Of a DNA stretch of 64,000 nucleotides, positions 1 through 9,301 are shown piece by piece. The notes below the pieces were generated by a model. The model was not told the origin of the DNA. It made no database searches and saw only the letters and a list, made by a program, of their open reading frames with translations. The position numbers and the translations under genes were made by a program. Each line of letters opens with the position of its first letter. Within the stretch, counting starts at the first letter, position 1. Source of the stretch: Saprospiraceae bacterium (GTDB taxonomy: Bacteria; Bacteroidota; Bacteroidia; Chitinophagales; Saprospiraceae); NCBI GenBank assembly GCA_016718205.1, contig JADKEB010000001.1:62001-126000 (forward strand). Reading direction: 5' to 3'.

Positions 1-1234
1 CTATCAGAACTCCGATATACGCTTGTGATCGTTTTAATATAAAAGGTTCTTGTGCCCTGATGGCCAGGTGCGCATTGATTCCTGCCATCAATCCCTGACA
101 TGCTGCTTCTTCATAACCGGTGGTGCCATTGATCTGACCAGCAAAAAAGAGATTTTTTATCAGCTTGGTTTCCAGATTCATATTAAGCTGTACCGGCGGG
201 AAATAGTCATACTCGATCGCATAACCCGGCCTGAACATCTTCATATTTTCAAAACCCGGCACCTTCTTAAGTGCTTTGTATTGTACATCCTCGGGCAAAG
301 AAGAAGAAAAACCATTGACATAAATCTCGCAAGTAGTCCAGCCTTCGGGCTCTACGAAAAGCTGATGTCTGTCTTTATCTGCAAAACGATTGATTTTATC
401 TTCGATGGACGGACAGTACCTCGGTCCTAATCCCTGAATTCTACCATTGAACATTGGTGATCGGTCAAATCCTTCTTTCAGGGTTTCGTGCACATCTTCA
501 CTGGTATAGGTCACATGACACGGCAATTGTTTTTGAATCACTGGAGTATCAGTGTAGGAAAATTTACCGGGTTTTTCATCTCCGGGTTGGATTTCCATCT
601 TGGTGTAATCGAGTGACCTGCCATCTATACGTGGTGGTGTACCTGTTTTCATTCTTCCCGATTCAAATCCCAGACTGATGAGTTGTTCGGTGATACCGGT
701 AGCTGATTTTTCTCCTGCCCTTCCACCGCCAAACTGTTTCTCACCGATGTGTATTAATCCATTGAGAAAGGTACCATTAGTCAGTACGACAGATTCTGAT
801 TCTATTTCGAGTCCCAGGCTGGTAACGACACCTTTGCAGACACCATTTTTGATGATGAGGCCGGGAACTGTTTCCTGCCAGAAATCAATATTCGGGTGTC
901 CTTCCAGCATTTCACGCCATTTGGCAGCAAACATCATTCTGTCATTCTGTGCCCGCGGGCTCCACATGGCGGGGCCTTTGGACATATTGAGCATTCTGAA
1001 CTGTACCATTGAGTAGTCCGTCACAATACCTGAATACCCGCCAAGCGCATCTACCTCTCGTACGATCTGACCTTTGGCAACACCACCCATGGCGGGATTG
1101 CATGACATTTGGGCGATGGTATTCATATTCATAGTGATGAGCAATACCTTAGACCCCATATTGGCAGCACCTACAGCAGCTTCGCAGCCTGCATGACCAG
1201 CACCTACTACAATTACATCATATTTTGGAAACAT
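1..1234 (-). CDS. mnmG: tRNA uridine-5-carboxymethylaminomethyl(34) synthesis enzyme MnmG (3' end outside window)
   Basis: The minus strand is open from the ATG at 1234 to the window edge, giving the first 411 residues of a protein usually about 620 long. It starts MFPKYDVIVVGAGHAG, an FAD-binding Rossmann motif (GAGHAG, residues 10-15). Then come the family hallmarks CNPAMGG, VREVDALGG, a KGPAMWSPRAQ segment and a GRMKTGTPPRID segment. Known role of the family: with MnmE it modifies wobble uridine 34 of several tRNAs in the cytoplasm. A TATCTTTG box lies five bases upstream of the start codon. The gene is divergent from mutS2. Nothing looks broken in the visible part. Confidence 0.97.
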   Translation of the reverse strand, partial: MFPKYDVIVVGAGHAGCEAAVGAANMGSKVLLITMNMNTIAQMSCNPAMGGVAKGQIVREVDALGGYSGIVTDYSMVQFRMLNMSKGPAMWSPRAQNDRMMFAAKWREMLEGHPNIDFWQETVPGLIIKNGVCKGVVTSLGLEIESESVVLTNGTFLNGLIHIGEKQFGGGRAGEKSATGITEQLISLGFESGRMKTGTPPRIDGRSLDYTKMEIQPGDEKPGKFSYTDTPVIQKQLPCHVTYTSEDVHETLKEGFDRSPMFNGRIQGLGPRYCPSIEDKINRFADKDRHQLFVEPEGWTTCEIYVNGFSSSLPEDVQYKALKKVPGFENMKMFRPGYAIEYDYFPPVQLNMNLETKLIKNLFFAGQINGTTGYEEAACQGLMAGINAHLAIRAQEPFILKRSQAYIGVLI

Positions 1235-1238
1235 GCCG

Positions 1239-1246
1239 CAAAGATA
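1239..1246 (-). promoter_or_regulatory. Bacteroidetes-type -7 box for mnmG
   Basis: Read on the minus strand this is TATCTTTG inside TTATCTTTGCGGC, ending only four bases before the mnmG ATG. It matches the TAnnTTTG consensus of primary sigma factors in Bacteroidota. The same 13-base core occurs before rplY and atpD in this window. No convincing -33 TTTG is visible, and the leader would be almost absent. Confidence 0.55.
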
Positions 1247-1467
1247 AGAAAATTGATCAATTTTCTCTAAATTAGGAATTTTGAATTAGTCCCACCACCT
1301 GTGAGATTTGTTTTTTTATATCAATCATAGATCTGCTATCTAACTGAAACTGAAGAATGAAAGCAATAACTGTTTCAATTTTAATAAAATATTCATCCAT
1401 TATCCTAAACAATTTATATTCAATGTTGTATGATTTTGTACACATATTTTCCATATCTACATTCATT

Positions 1468-3828
1468 ATGATCCTTTATCCCAAAGATATAAAAGAAAAA
1501 CTGGAATATTCTAAAATTATTGATACCATTTGTTCAGAATGTCTGTCCGGTATGGCAGTGGATTACTTCAGGAAGATAGAAATACTTACAGATCCACAGC
1601 ACATATCACAACTGATCAATGAAACGGATGAATATAAAAAAGCACTTCAACGGGGAGAATCCTTACCTATATCTTCTTTTGAATCAGTCACGGAAGATGT
1701 ACAATTGGTGCGCAAAGAAGGCTATGTTCTTGAAATAGATAGCATAAAAAACATTTACAGGATAGTCTCCATCGGTATGGAATTGGTGCAATACTTCTCT
1801 GATGCCGAGAAAGTCAAAATGAATCCACTCTTATCAGGAATAGTATCCGGTATAGTCATAGACAAAGCCCTGACAAAAGAAATCGACAGGGTACTCGATG
1901 AAGAAGGCGAAGTGCGGCCCAATGCTTCTGAAGAGTTGCTGCGCATCTCCAAACTGATCAAGTCCAGAGAAAGAGAAATAGAAAAAATTTTCAATAGTGA
2001 GGTTGAAGTCTATAAATCTAAAGGATATCTTGTAGACACATATGAGAGCATCAGAAACGGCCGAAGGGTGCTCACGGTCGCTGCAGAACACAAACGAAAA
2101 ATACACGGCATCATACATGACGAATCTGCCACAGGCAAAACAATCTATATTGAGCCTGAAAAAGTGATGCATTTCAATCAGGAAATCTACAATCTCTATG
2201 CTGAAAGACGACATGAGATATACAAGATTATCAGAGCATTGTGTGCTTTTATACGGCCTTATGCGGACGGCATCCTGACGATACAGCACATCCTGGTCAA
2301 ACTGGACACTATCAGGGCCAAGGCTCGTTTTGCATACCGCATCAATGCTGGAAAACCATATCTGGATACCAAACCTGTATTCTGTTTTAAGATGGCTTAC
2401 AATCCGGTATTGCTCCTTAAAAATGAAAATACTGGTGCTCCGGTAATACCATTTGATCTCGAGCTCCATGGCAGCAACCGTATCCTGGTATTGAGCGGAC
2501 CCAATGCCGGTGGGAAATCTGTGGCATTAAAATCCGTAGGTCTGCTCCAGATGATGCTACAATCCGGTATGCTGATTCCGGTAGATGAAAATTCTCATTT
2601 TGGTACTTTTGATAAGATCTTTGTAGATATCGGAGATCAACAGTCGCTGGAAGATGACCTGAGCACATACTCATCACACCTCAAAAACATGAAGTTTGTC
2701 ACAGAGAATGCAGACAAAAATTCATTGGTACTGATAGACGAATTTGGTTCAGGTACGGATCCCAAAATTGGTGGCGCTATAGCTGAAGCAGTACTCAATG
2801 ATATGAATCACAGAAAAGTGTTTGCTACTATCACCACACACTATTCCAATCTGAAATATTATGCATACAAAACCAAAGGTGTCATCAACGGTTCTATGGA
2901 ATTTGACAAATTGCATCTCAAACCTACGTTCAGGATGCAGGTAGGCAAGCCGGGTAGTTCATTTGCATATGAGATAGCAGAAAAAATCGGTCTAGACGCT
3001 CGTATCGTCAAGTATGCCCAGCATAAAACCGGAAAAAACGAAAAAGCCATAGATGACCTGCTCATCAACCTGATGTCAGAAAAAAAAGAATATGAAGACA
3101 AGCTATCTTCCTTGCTGGAAAAGCAGGACCGGCTCGACAGATTGATACAGTCATATGAACATATGAATACTGATCTCGATATCAAACGCAAAAAAATAAA
3201 ACTCCAGGCCAAAGAACAATCGGCTATAAAAGTGATGGATCAGAACAATGAAATGCAAAAGATCCTCAAAGAAATCAAACAGTCCAAAGATGAAGAAAAA
3301 GCACTGCAGGCATCCATCGCCCTGAAGAAAAAACAGGAAGAAACACTCAAAGAGCTCGAATCGCTGAAGATGGAAGTATTTGCCAAAGAGATCACTGCGT
3401 CAAAAGACAAGATTGAAGTGGGATCATTTGTTCGCATGCGAAATGGTTCCAGCAATGGCGAAGTGCTGTCCATCCAAAAAGGTGTTGCTGAAGTGCAGAT
3501 GGGATTTCTGAAGCTCAAAGTACCTGTCATAGAGCTCGTTTCCGCCAAAGAACCCATAGAAATGAAAACCAAGAGCATCAACTTACCCAAATCGGGAAAT
3601 GAATTGCCCGAAACAAAAATTGACATTCGCGAATATACAAAGTCGGATGCTCTGAATATGCTGCAAAACTTTATGGACAAAGCACTGATGAACAATACTT
3701 ATGAACTGAAGATCATCCACGGCATAGGTACCGGTGTGATGAAAAACGAAGTAAAAAACTACTGCGCCAATACAAGGATGTCAAAGAAGTCTGGCATCCC
3801 GAACCTGAACAAGGTGGTGAAGGGGTGA
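1468..3828 (+). CDS. mutS2: Endonuclease MutS2 (Smr domain frameshifted)
   Basis: I chose the ATG at 1468 (MILYPKDIKEKLEYSK) because this is where family homology begins; the 37 codons upstream look non-coding. MutS2 proteins are dimeric ATPases that act in ribosome rescue and suppression of recombination. Visible parts: core and clamp domains; Walker A GPNAGGKS near residue 344; Walker B LIDEFGSGTDP near 421; a long charged coiled coil (about 520-650); a KOW-like segment; and an Smr domain from about 716 (DIREYTKSDALNML, then HGIGTGVMK). After MKNEV the frame slips: the poly-A run at 3753-3758 has six A where seven would keep the frame seen in the two downstream tail copies. The last 23 residues are therefore abnormal and the stop is at 3828 instead of 3845. 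Confidence 0.9.
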   Translation: MILYPKDIKEKLEYSKIIDTICSECLSGMAVDYFRKIEILTDPQHISQLINETDEYKKALQRGESLPISSFESVTEDVQLVRKEGYVLEIDSIKNIYRIVSIGMELVQYFSDAEKVKMNPLLSGIVSGIVIDKALTKEIDRVLDEEGEVRPNASEELLRISKLIKSREREIEKIFNSEVEVYKSKGYLVDTYESIRNGRRVLTVAAEHKRKIHGIIHDESATGKTIYIEPEKVMHFNQEIYNLYAERRHEIYKIIRALCAFIRPYADGILTIQHILVKLDTIRAKARFAYRINAGKPYLDTKPVFCFKMAYNPVLLLKNENTGAPVIPFDLELHGSNRILVLSGPNAGGKSVALKSVGLLQMMLQSGMLIPVDENSHFGTFDKIFVDIGDQQSLEDDLSTYSSHLKNMKFVTENADKNSLVLIDEFGSGTDPKIGGAIAEAVLNDMNHRKVFATITTHYSNLKYYAYKTKGVINGSMEFDKLHLKPTFRMQVGKPGSSFAYEIAEKIGLDARIVKYAQHKTGKNEKAIDDLLINLMSEKKEYEDKLSSLLEKQDRLDRLIQSYEHMNTDLDIKRKKIKLQAKEQSAIKVMDQNNEMQKILKEIKQSKDEEKALQASIALKKKQEETLKELESLKMEVFAKEITASKDKIEVGSFVRMRNGSSNGEVLSIQKGVAEVQMGFLKLKVPVIELVSAKEPIEMKTKSINLPKSGNELPETKIDIREYTKSDALNMLQNFMDKALMNNTYELKIIHGIGTGVMKNEVKNYCANTRMSKKSGIPNLNKVVKG

Positions 3829-3845
3829 CTTTGGTGCGGTTTTAG
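3607..3845 (+). repeat. mutS2 3' tail, copy 1 (Smr domain, within mutS2)
   Basis: This 239-bp segment is the C-terminal Smr-coding part of mutS2. It aligns with 9302-9541 and 12276-12515, which are 240 bp; the missing base is the poly-A deletion near 3753. Its third codon positions differ from the other two copies at many sites, so copies 2 and 3 are closer to each other than to copy 1. The stretch after its stop is nearly identical to that after copy 2. Confidence 0.85.
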
Positions 3846-4310
3846 AGAATGTATGTCAGTTCTTCTTTTTTATTATTTATTATTTTTATTTAAAACTATT
3901 CGTTTTACAAATCATTGATATTAAATATATATATATATAATAAAAATATTTCAAATATTACTGTAAAAATTCAGAAATGTAAAACAAATGCTTTATCTTT
4001 ACAATACATATCAGCGATAAAGAACTTAACTATTGTACGTTAAATGGAGCTCGTTGATAAAAAATGCACCTGTTGAAAATTTAAGTTGGGTAAATCAAAG
4101 TTGAAAGTAAAGATTCATATTTTGATTTTAAAAAGATGTTTTGGCCGTGATATCGCTTAATAGTGGTTCATGCTCTGAGACATCCAATTTTGTGTCATGA
4201 TAGTCCGCAAACTATCATCGTAATGATAATTATTGTCAACTCAAAAGTGTAGATGACCTGTTTTATATTAAATTCAACAGATGTAAAAATCACAAAAACC
4301 GAATAGTTAT
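3846..4310 (+). repeat. Conserved leader repeat, copy 1
   Basis: Starting at the mutS2 stop, about 465 bp align with 9542-10010. The first roughly 75 bp are almost identical, ending in a run of alternating TA. The rest has diverged, but blocks such as GATGTTTTGG and ATCACAAAAACCGAATAGTT are conserved. Homology stops abruptly after ACCGAATAGTT and unrelated cargo follows in each copy. A TATCTTTA box lies at 3994-4001. I see no intact ORF; it could be a promoter/leader region, an untranslated RNA, or a decayed gene. Confidence 0.75.
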
Positions 4311-4329
4311 ACACTACACAAAGGTGTAG

Positions 4330-4746
4330 TATTTAATGATTTAGATACAGGAAAGTCGGATTTTTTTTTTGAAAAGATACCGGTATGGCTCAAAGATTTG
4401 TATTATCTTGCGAGAGAAAACAAAAAGAGAGCCTGCATTTTTGCCCCTGCAGGAGCTGCAGACCCTCAGGTGTACGTGTGAGTACAAAGGCAAAGATAAG
4501 GTTAATTTTTCATAATATCAAAACGCTGTCCTGTGGTGTATTTTATGTATCGCACCGGTCTGTACCGTATGATGACCGAAACACAAAGTGTCTGGACGAG
4601 CATAAGTGGGAGAGATCAGCAATTACCTAATACCAATTCTGAAATTATACCAGCTCGTTGCCATATCAGTACCCAAAAAATAAGCGGAGGAAATTAAAAA
4701 TAGACGCTTCAGGGACAGAAGGCACACAGCGTGGAGTAACTCGAAT
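4330..4746 (+). pseudogene. Decayed coding remnant between leader and lipoprotein gene
   Basis: Pieces of protein-like sequence appear in shifting frames. One reads GVVFNDLDTGKSDFFFEKIP and continues about 30 residues to a stop near 4480. Another just before 4746 reads KLKIDASGTEGTQRGVTRIV. No start codon or single open frame joins them. I do not recognise the parent family. The ATG-initiated ORF here (4385-4630) is in a different frame and does not look like a real protein. Confidence 0.3.
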
Positions 4747-4793
4747 CGTACTGGTCGGTGATTTTTATTATTAACCTTTTAAAAATTTTTAAA

Positions 4794-5486
4794 ATGAAAA
4801 AATTAGTATATTGTATTGGAGTTTTTTTTCTTCTTGGTATTTTTTCTTGTGTTAAGGAGAATAAAGAAAAAGTTGATTTAAAACAAGATGATAACTTTGA
4901 AGTCCTTAAGACCTTGGAAATATGGAGTGAGGACAATGAAGTTGGCATGAAAGTTAATATAGTTAATAAGGATTATATAAATTTATCTTCAAGGGATTTT
5001 AAATTAGTTTATACTAAAAATATATACAAACCTCAACAAAATGCTTCAAATATAGTGAAGCATAAAGAAGAAAATAATACTAGCGTGGATAATGAGCCTA
5101 CCCATTTTTATTATGAATTGATAAAAGGACCTAATGTTGCTTTTGGTGTTCATATGGATTTTTTAAAAAATAGTGGTCTAAGAGCTGGCAATAGAGAGTG
5201 TACAGCAGCTATAGATGGACGTTGTTCTGGTGGAATGAGAGTCAGTGGAGTTAATATAATTTCTGAAGATTGTGACCATAATCACTTTGACTGGGATAAA
5301 AAAACAGCCACTTCAAATTGGTTTTGGCAAAATTTAATTAGTTGGACAACTTATACTGATCTATCCTTAGAATATAATGATCCTTCAACAAGTTGGCGTC
5401 TTTATAGAGTGTGTCGTGATGCGGATTCGTATTGTAATTTGGACCAGCTGAACCCTTGGTTTTTTATCCTTTTCACACCATGTTAA
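4794..5486 (+). CDS. Putative lipoprotein, unknown function
   Basis: The ATG at 4794 gives MKKLVYCIGVFFLLGIFSC, a lipoprotein signal with the lipobox Cys at residue 19; the ATG twelve codons upstream would spoil it. The mature part (about 210 residues) is polar. It has a Cys-rich C-terminal half (RECTAAIDGRCSGG, SEDCDHNHFDW, YRVCRDADSYCNLD) that could form disulfides in the periplasm or at the surface. I know no family for it. Its last codons overlap the start of the TonB receptor at 5480, which suggests translational coupling. It may be a substrate-binding or surface partner of that receptor, inferred from position only. Confidence 0.7.
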   Translation: MKKLVYCIGVFFLLGIFSCVKENKEKVDLKQDDNFEVLKTLEIWSEDNEVGMKVNIVNKDYINLSSRDFKLVYTKNIYKPQQNASNIVKHKEENNTSVDNEPTHFYYELIKGPNVAFGVHMDFLKNSGLRAGNRECTAAIDGRCSGGMRVSGVNIISEDCDHNHFDWDKKTATSNWFWQNLISWTTYTDLSLEYNDPSTSWRLYRVCRDADSYCNLDQLNPWFFILFTPC

Positions 5487-7924
5487 ATAACTTTTTTTTC
5501 AGTAGAGGAATATTTATTCCTCTGCTTTTCATAATTGTATTCAGTGTATTCATATCCCCTTCGTTGGAAGCGCAAGATATTTTAAAAATTTCTGCAAGAG
5601 TAGTCAATGACAAAACTGGTGAATACCTTATAGGAGCTGTCGTGTATGATACATTATCAAAAAACGGAACCTATACCAATGAGGTGGGGTACTTTTATCT
5701 GGAAATGCGTAAAGATGCTGCAATTTTTATTAGTCATATCGGATATGAAAGCATTTGGTTAAGTGCAAATGAACAATTAAAGAAAAATACTCTGATCAGA
5801 TTAATACCGAACAACAATTTAATAGAGGGTGTAGAAATCATAAGTAGGAGGCCCAAATATGAAATCAATAAAATCTATTTTACTCCACTCGAGCTCAAAT
5901 CTACCATAATTTTGGGTGGCGAGTCAGATGTCTTAAAAAGTTTGACCCTTACGCCAGGCATAAAATCGGGTGTAGAGGGTACATCCAATATATACGTAAG
6001 AGGAGGCAATAGTGATCAAAACCTGATATTGATCGAGGGAGTTCCTATATATAATACGTCTCATTTATTTGGACTTGTCTCCATTTTTCCAAATGATCAA
6101 ATCCAGTCTGTAAGCACCTACAAAGGAAGTTTCCCTGCAAAATATGGAGGTCGGCTGTCATCGGTGATTGACATGAGGTTAAAAAATGGCAACACCAGCA
6201 AAACAGAAAGATCTTTTACCTTAGGAATACTTAGCTCTAAAGCAAATATCAATGGAAGCTTGTTTGAAGACAGACTACGATACAATGTTTTTTACCGAAG
6301 GAATTTATTTGATGTATTCAGCAAATTGCAAAGCAATCAAAATGGTGAACCATCGATTCATTTTTCAGATTTTAACACAAAATTGACCTATCAACTCGGA
6401 AACAGTAACTTTATTCAGTTTTTTTGCTTAATCACAGATGAGATATGGAAGAGAAATTCAAATTTTAATAGTGGAAATACCAATAATCAAAGTTCAACCA
6501 GATATAATTGGGGAAATAATATTTATCAACTCCGCATGTATGGAAGCTTCCTGAATAAAGGAAGTTATGATCTAAATCTTTATTCATACAATTATAAAAG
6601 CCATCTTGGCTCTAGTAGTCACTTAGGTGTCAATTCTATAGATTTCAAAAAAGAATTTTTATATAGCAATTCGATACGTGAGAATACCACAAAAATAGAC
6701 TTTAAATATCCCTTATCTCAAAAATGGGAAGTGAGTTCTGGTATCGAGTTAAAAGACCAAACTTTTTTACCGGGTCAAACTTCTATCCAACAATCCATAA
6801 AAGAGCAAGTAATTTTAGATTCAAATAGTATAATCAATCAGTATAAAGTATTAGATACCAGAATATATTTCAATAATGAATACATCTGGAATAAATTTAG
6901 CTTTAATGCAGGATTGAATGTTAATATCAACAAATACCTGCCTTCTAATTTTACTCTTGAACCACGTATCATATCATTATACAAAATCAAAGATAATATA
7001 GGTATACATGCATCATTCTCAAGAACAACTCAAAACATCTTTCAATTATCCAATAACTCATTAGGACTTCCAACTGATGTATGGATTGGTAGTAATCAAG
7101 GCATTCCTGTATCATCAGCACTAAATTATGCCTTAGGAGCTTCAATGGAGCACAAAATGTATGCTCTGTCAGTTGATGTTTATTACAGAAAATTGGATGG
7201 AATGCTAAGGTATAATCCCGGATCTAATTTTTTGCTCAATGGAGTGGATTGGAAAAACCGATTACAATTAAACGGCTCAGGCATGACATATGGTCTTGAA
7301 ACTCTGATCAAGAAAAACTCTGGAAGAGTCACGGGATGGTTAGCATATACCTACTCGAGGAGTTTTCGTACATTTTCATCTATCAACGAAGGAAAAAAAT
7401 TCAATTTTCAGTTTGACAGACCTCATGAACTGGACATAGTGATGGCTTATAAAATTAATGATAAGTGGGATTTTTCTGTTAATTGGAAGTGGGCTTCAGG
7501 AAATCCTACTAATATACCGATTGCGTCTGTTCCATCCATTTATTTTGACCAAATTAACCTTGGAATTAATTTAAGCGGCATCGGTATATCCAATGATTTG
7601 TTTGAAATACCTCCAGTAAAGTACGAAAATACTGATGGCAACTCAATAAATATTTACGATGGATTCAATAAGTATAGATTACCTTATTATCACAGATTGG
7701 ATTTGGGTATCAACAGGAGAATTAAGAAGAAGACCTATGAAATTATTATCAATATGTCTGTGTACAATGCCTACAGCAGGAAAAATGCTTTATTTGTTTA
7801 TGTAGGCTTTGAAGATCAGGTCTTAAGCGGGTTTAATGCTCAACATAGTAATCAGAAAACTGTTATAAATAGATTTAATCAGTTTCCAATAATACCATCA
7901 TTGTCATTTACTTTGAATTTTTAA
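5480..7924 (+). CDS. TonB-dependent receptor with carboxypeptidase-regulatory-like domain
   Basis: The chosen start is the ATG at 5480, which overlaps the upstream lipoprotein stop by 7 bp; the ATG eight codons earlier leaves a poorer signal peptide. Of 814 residues, about 1-31 are a signal peptide ending SLEAQ. Residues 33-115 form a CarboxypepD_reg-like domain. A plug follows (LTLTPGIKSGVEGTSNIYVRG, then LIEGVPIYN), and then a 22-strand-type barrel ending in an aromatic residue (SLSFTLNF). Such proteins import ligands across the outer membrane using TonB energy. The ligand is unknown. The DUF4249 lipoprotein 2 bp downstream is the usual partner of this receptor subgroup. This is the core of cargo 1 in the mutS2-tail array. 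Confidence 0.9.
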   Translation: MLNNFFFSRGIFIPLLFIIVFSVFISPSLEAQDILKISARVVNDKTGEYLIGAVVYDTLSKNGTYTNEVGYFYLEMRKDAAIFISHIGYESIWLSANEQLKKNTLIRLIPNNNLIEGVEIISRRPKYEINKIYFTPLELKSTIILGGESDVLKSLTLTPGIKSGVEGTSNIYVRGGNSDQNLILIEGVPIYNTSHLFGLVSIFPNDQIQSVSTYKGSFPAKYGGRLSSVIDMRLKNGNTSKTERSFTLGILSSKANINGSLFEDRLRYNVFYRRNLFDVFSKLQSNQNGEPSIHFSDFNTKLTYQLGNSNFIQFFCLITDEIWKRNSNFNSGNTNNQSSTRYNWGNNIYQLRMYGSFLNKGSYDLNLYSYNYKSHLGSSSHLGVNSIDFKKEFLYSNSIRENTTKIDFKYPLSQKWEVSSGIELKDQTFLPGQTSIQQSIKEQVILDSNSIINQYKVLDTRIYFNNEYIWNKFSFNAGLNVNINKYLPSNFTLEPRIISLYKIKDNIGIHASFSRTTQNIFQLSNNSLGLPTDVWIGSNQGIPVSSALNYALGASMEHKMYALSVDVYYRKLDGMLRYNPGSNFLLNGVDWKNRLQLNGSGMTYGLETLIKKNSGRVTGWLAYTYSRSFRTFSSINEGKKFNFQFDRPHELDIVMAYKINDKWDFSVNWKWASGNPTNIPIASVPSIYFDQINLGINLSGIGISNDLFEIPPVKYENTDGNSINIYDGFNKYRLPYYHRLDLGINRRIKKKTYEIIINMSVYNAYSRKNALFVYVGFEDQVLSGFNAQHSNQKTVINRFNQFPIIPSLSFTLNF

Positions 7925-7926
7925 AT

Positions 7927-8823
7927 ATGATTTTTAAAAAACTATATTGGAGCTTTACGATAATTATAATTATTGGGTGTACTCAGGATTGGGATTTACC
8001 CAAGCCGCAATTCAGTTCTAATATAAACTGTATAATTGAAGTAAATGGAAAAGATACCAGCTATGTTCAATATACGAAAGTGCGTACACCAGGTGATAGC
8101 CTGAGATATGACTTTATAAACGATGCAAGTATTGCTATCAGCAGTAACAACATGTTGTTTAATTTTACTCCACAGTCCTATAGGGTGACCTACAATTACA
8201 AATCTGAAATCCCTTTGATAGCTGACGCAAGGCAGCAACTATCCTTGATCATTACAGATCCAAAATATGGAAAAATTTCATCAGAAGAAATTGTACCAGC
8301 AAGACCAATATTAGTAACATCATCTATAGCAGATAGCCTCCTTAAAAATATCAGTTCTAACGCCAAACAACCTATTTATTCTTTCTCAGGAACACTAAAT
8401 CTAAATACATTAAACAGGCACTACTTGAGATTAAAAATATTTATGCCCAATGATTATACTTTAAATCATTTTGGACAACCAGTGGAAAAAGAATATGCTA
8501 GTAATATGACAATTAGGCCAATAGATGAAAATGAAATCAAACTCTATAATAATGAATTTTTTATGGTTGATGATCCATCTAAGATCTATCGATTTAAAAT
8601 TAGTGGTTCGTCTCGGCTATCTAAGAATAAACTTAATTACATAGTAATGAAAATAAGTTCGGTAAATGATGCATTTTTCAAATATGCCATGCAAGTTGAC
8701 GAAACAAGAAAAACAGGAAACAGTCCATTTGTTGAGCCATTGCACATTGATACAAATATTAAAAATGGTTATGGTATATTTGGGATTCAAAATACGGTTA
8801 TTGACACATTTTATATTCGTTGA
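7927..8823 (+). CDS. DUF4249 family lipoprotein
   Basis: This 298-residue protein begins with a lipoprotein signal (lipobox IIIIIGC, Cys18). It has the DUF4249 pattern: an N-terminal beta domain with a DASIAI segment, a central IVPARP stretch, and a C-terminal NSPFVEPLHI...NGYGIFG motif. The family is restricted to Bacteroidota and is regularly encoded directly after a TonB receptor. It is thought to sit on the outer membrane with the receptor, but the substrate is unknown. Only 2 bp separate it from the receptor gene, so the two are very likely co-transcribed. The length is slightly short for the family (often 270-400). Confidence 0.88.
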   Translation: MIFKKLYWSFTIIIIIGCTQDWDLPKPQFSSNINCIIEVNGKDTSYVQYTKVRTPGDSLRYDFINDASIAISSNNMLFNFTPQSYRVTYNYKSEIPLIADARQQLSLIITDPKYGKISSEEIVPARPILVTSSIADSLLKNISSNAKQPIYSFSGTLNLNTLNRHYLRLKIFMPNDYTLNHFGQPVEKEYASNMTIRPIDENEIKLYNNEFFMVDDPSKIYRFKISGSSRLSKNKLNYIVMKISSVNDAFFKYAMQVDETRKTGNSPFVEPLHIDTNIKNGYGIFGIQNTVIDTFYIR

Positions 8824-9099
8824 TTATTTGATGTAAACTTAATCTGAAAAGATATTACATAATGCATTAAAGACCATCTCTCTCCATTTCTTTCCCTATC
8901 ATTGTCCCAATAAATCAGTCTGATTGACACCGAAATTTGTATCCGTCATCTTTTCGCTGGAGATGCAAGGTTTGATTTTAAAGGACAGCGAGCAGGGCAT
9001 TATGGTTTCCTTACAATAACACCAAACTGGTGTCAATAGTTGTTTTACAGTATTGTAATATTACAAATAGATTTTGCGTTAATTCATAAATTTGGAACA
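8824..9099. other. Intergenic, no gene seen
   Basis: About 275 bp with no supported gene. It contains a small hairpin (AACACCA / TGGTGT around 9019-9037) and ends in a leader before the small truncated ORF at 9100. Confidence 0.5.
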
Positions 9100-9204
9100 A
9101 TGAAAAAACGATTATTAATTCTGTTATTATCTGCAATATTTATATTTCCAGCTGAATCACAAAAGGGAATTCAAATTGAAAATCAAATATATTACTTTCT
9201 ATAA
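9100..9204 (+). pseudogene. Truncated secreted-protein start (34 aa)
   Basis: An ATG at 9100 opens MKKRLLILLLSAIFIFPAES, a clean signal peptide, and the frame ends after 34 residues. Right after it (from 9237) begins a 65-bp block identical to the 3' end of the transglycosylase-like gene at 11542-12255. This looks like a gene whose body was deleted, leaving the signal peptide and a foreign tail. Confidence 0.45.
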
Positions 9205-9236
9205 TATGTTGTTTACTTTTGACCTAAATAATTACG

Positions 9237-9301
9237 TTTTTTTACAAAAAATTTAGTAAATATTTAAATTCACTGATTTAAATATAAAAACAGTTGAATA
9301 A
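9237..9301 (+). repeat. 65-bp block shared with 12211-12275
   Basis: This block is identical to 12211-12275, where it encodes the last residues of the transglycosylase-like protein (YKKFSKYLNSLI) and its stop. Here it has no gene in front of it. It shows that whatever duplicated the mutS2 tail also carried the end of the neighbouring cargo gene. Confidence 0.8.

Noticed and set aside
50..1016. Three plus-strand ORFs at the left edge
   Set aside because: They are shadows of mnmG, which is clearly readable on the minus strand.
1357..1467. Longer mutS2 start
   Set aside because: The extra 37 codons are AT-rich and unlike any MutS2 N-terminus; homology starts at 1468.
4385..4630. 81-residue ORF
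   Set aside because: Its composition is not protein-like and it crosses better fragments in other frames; treated as part of a decayed region.
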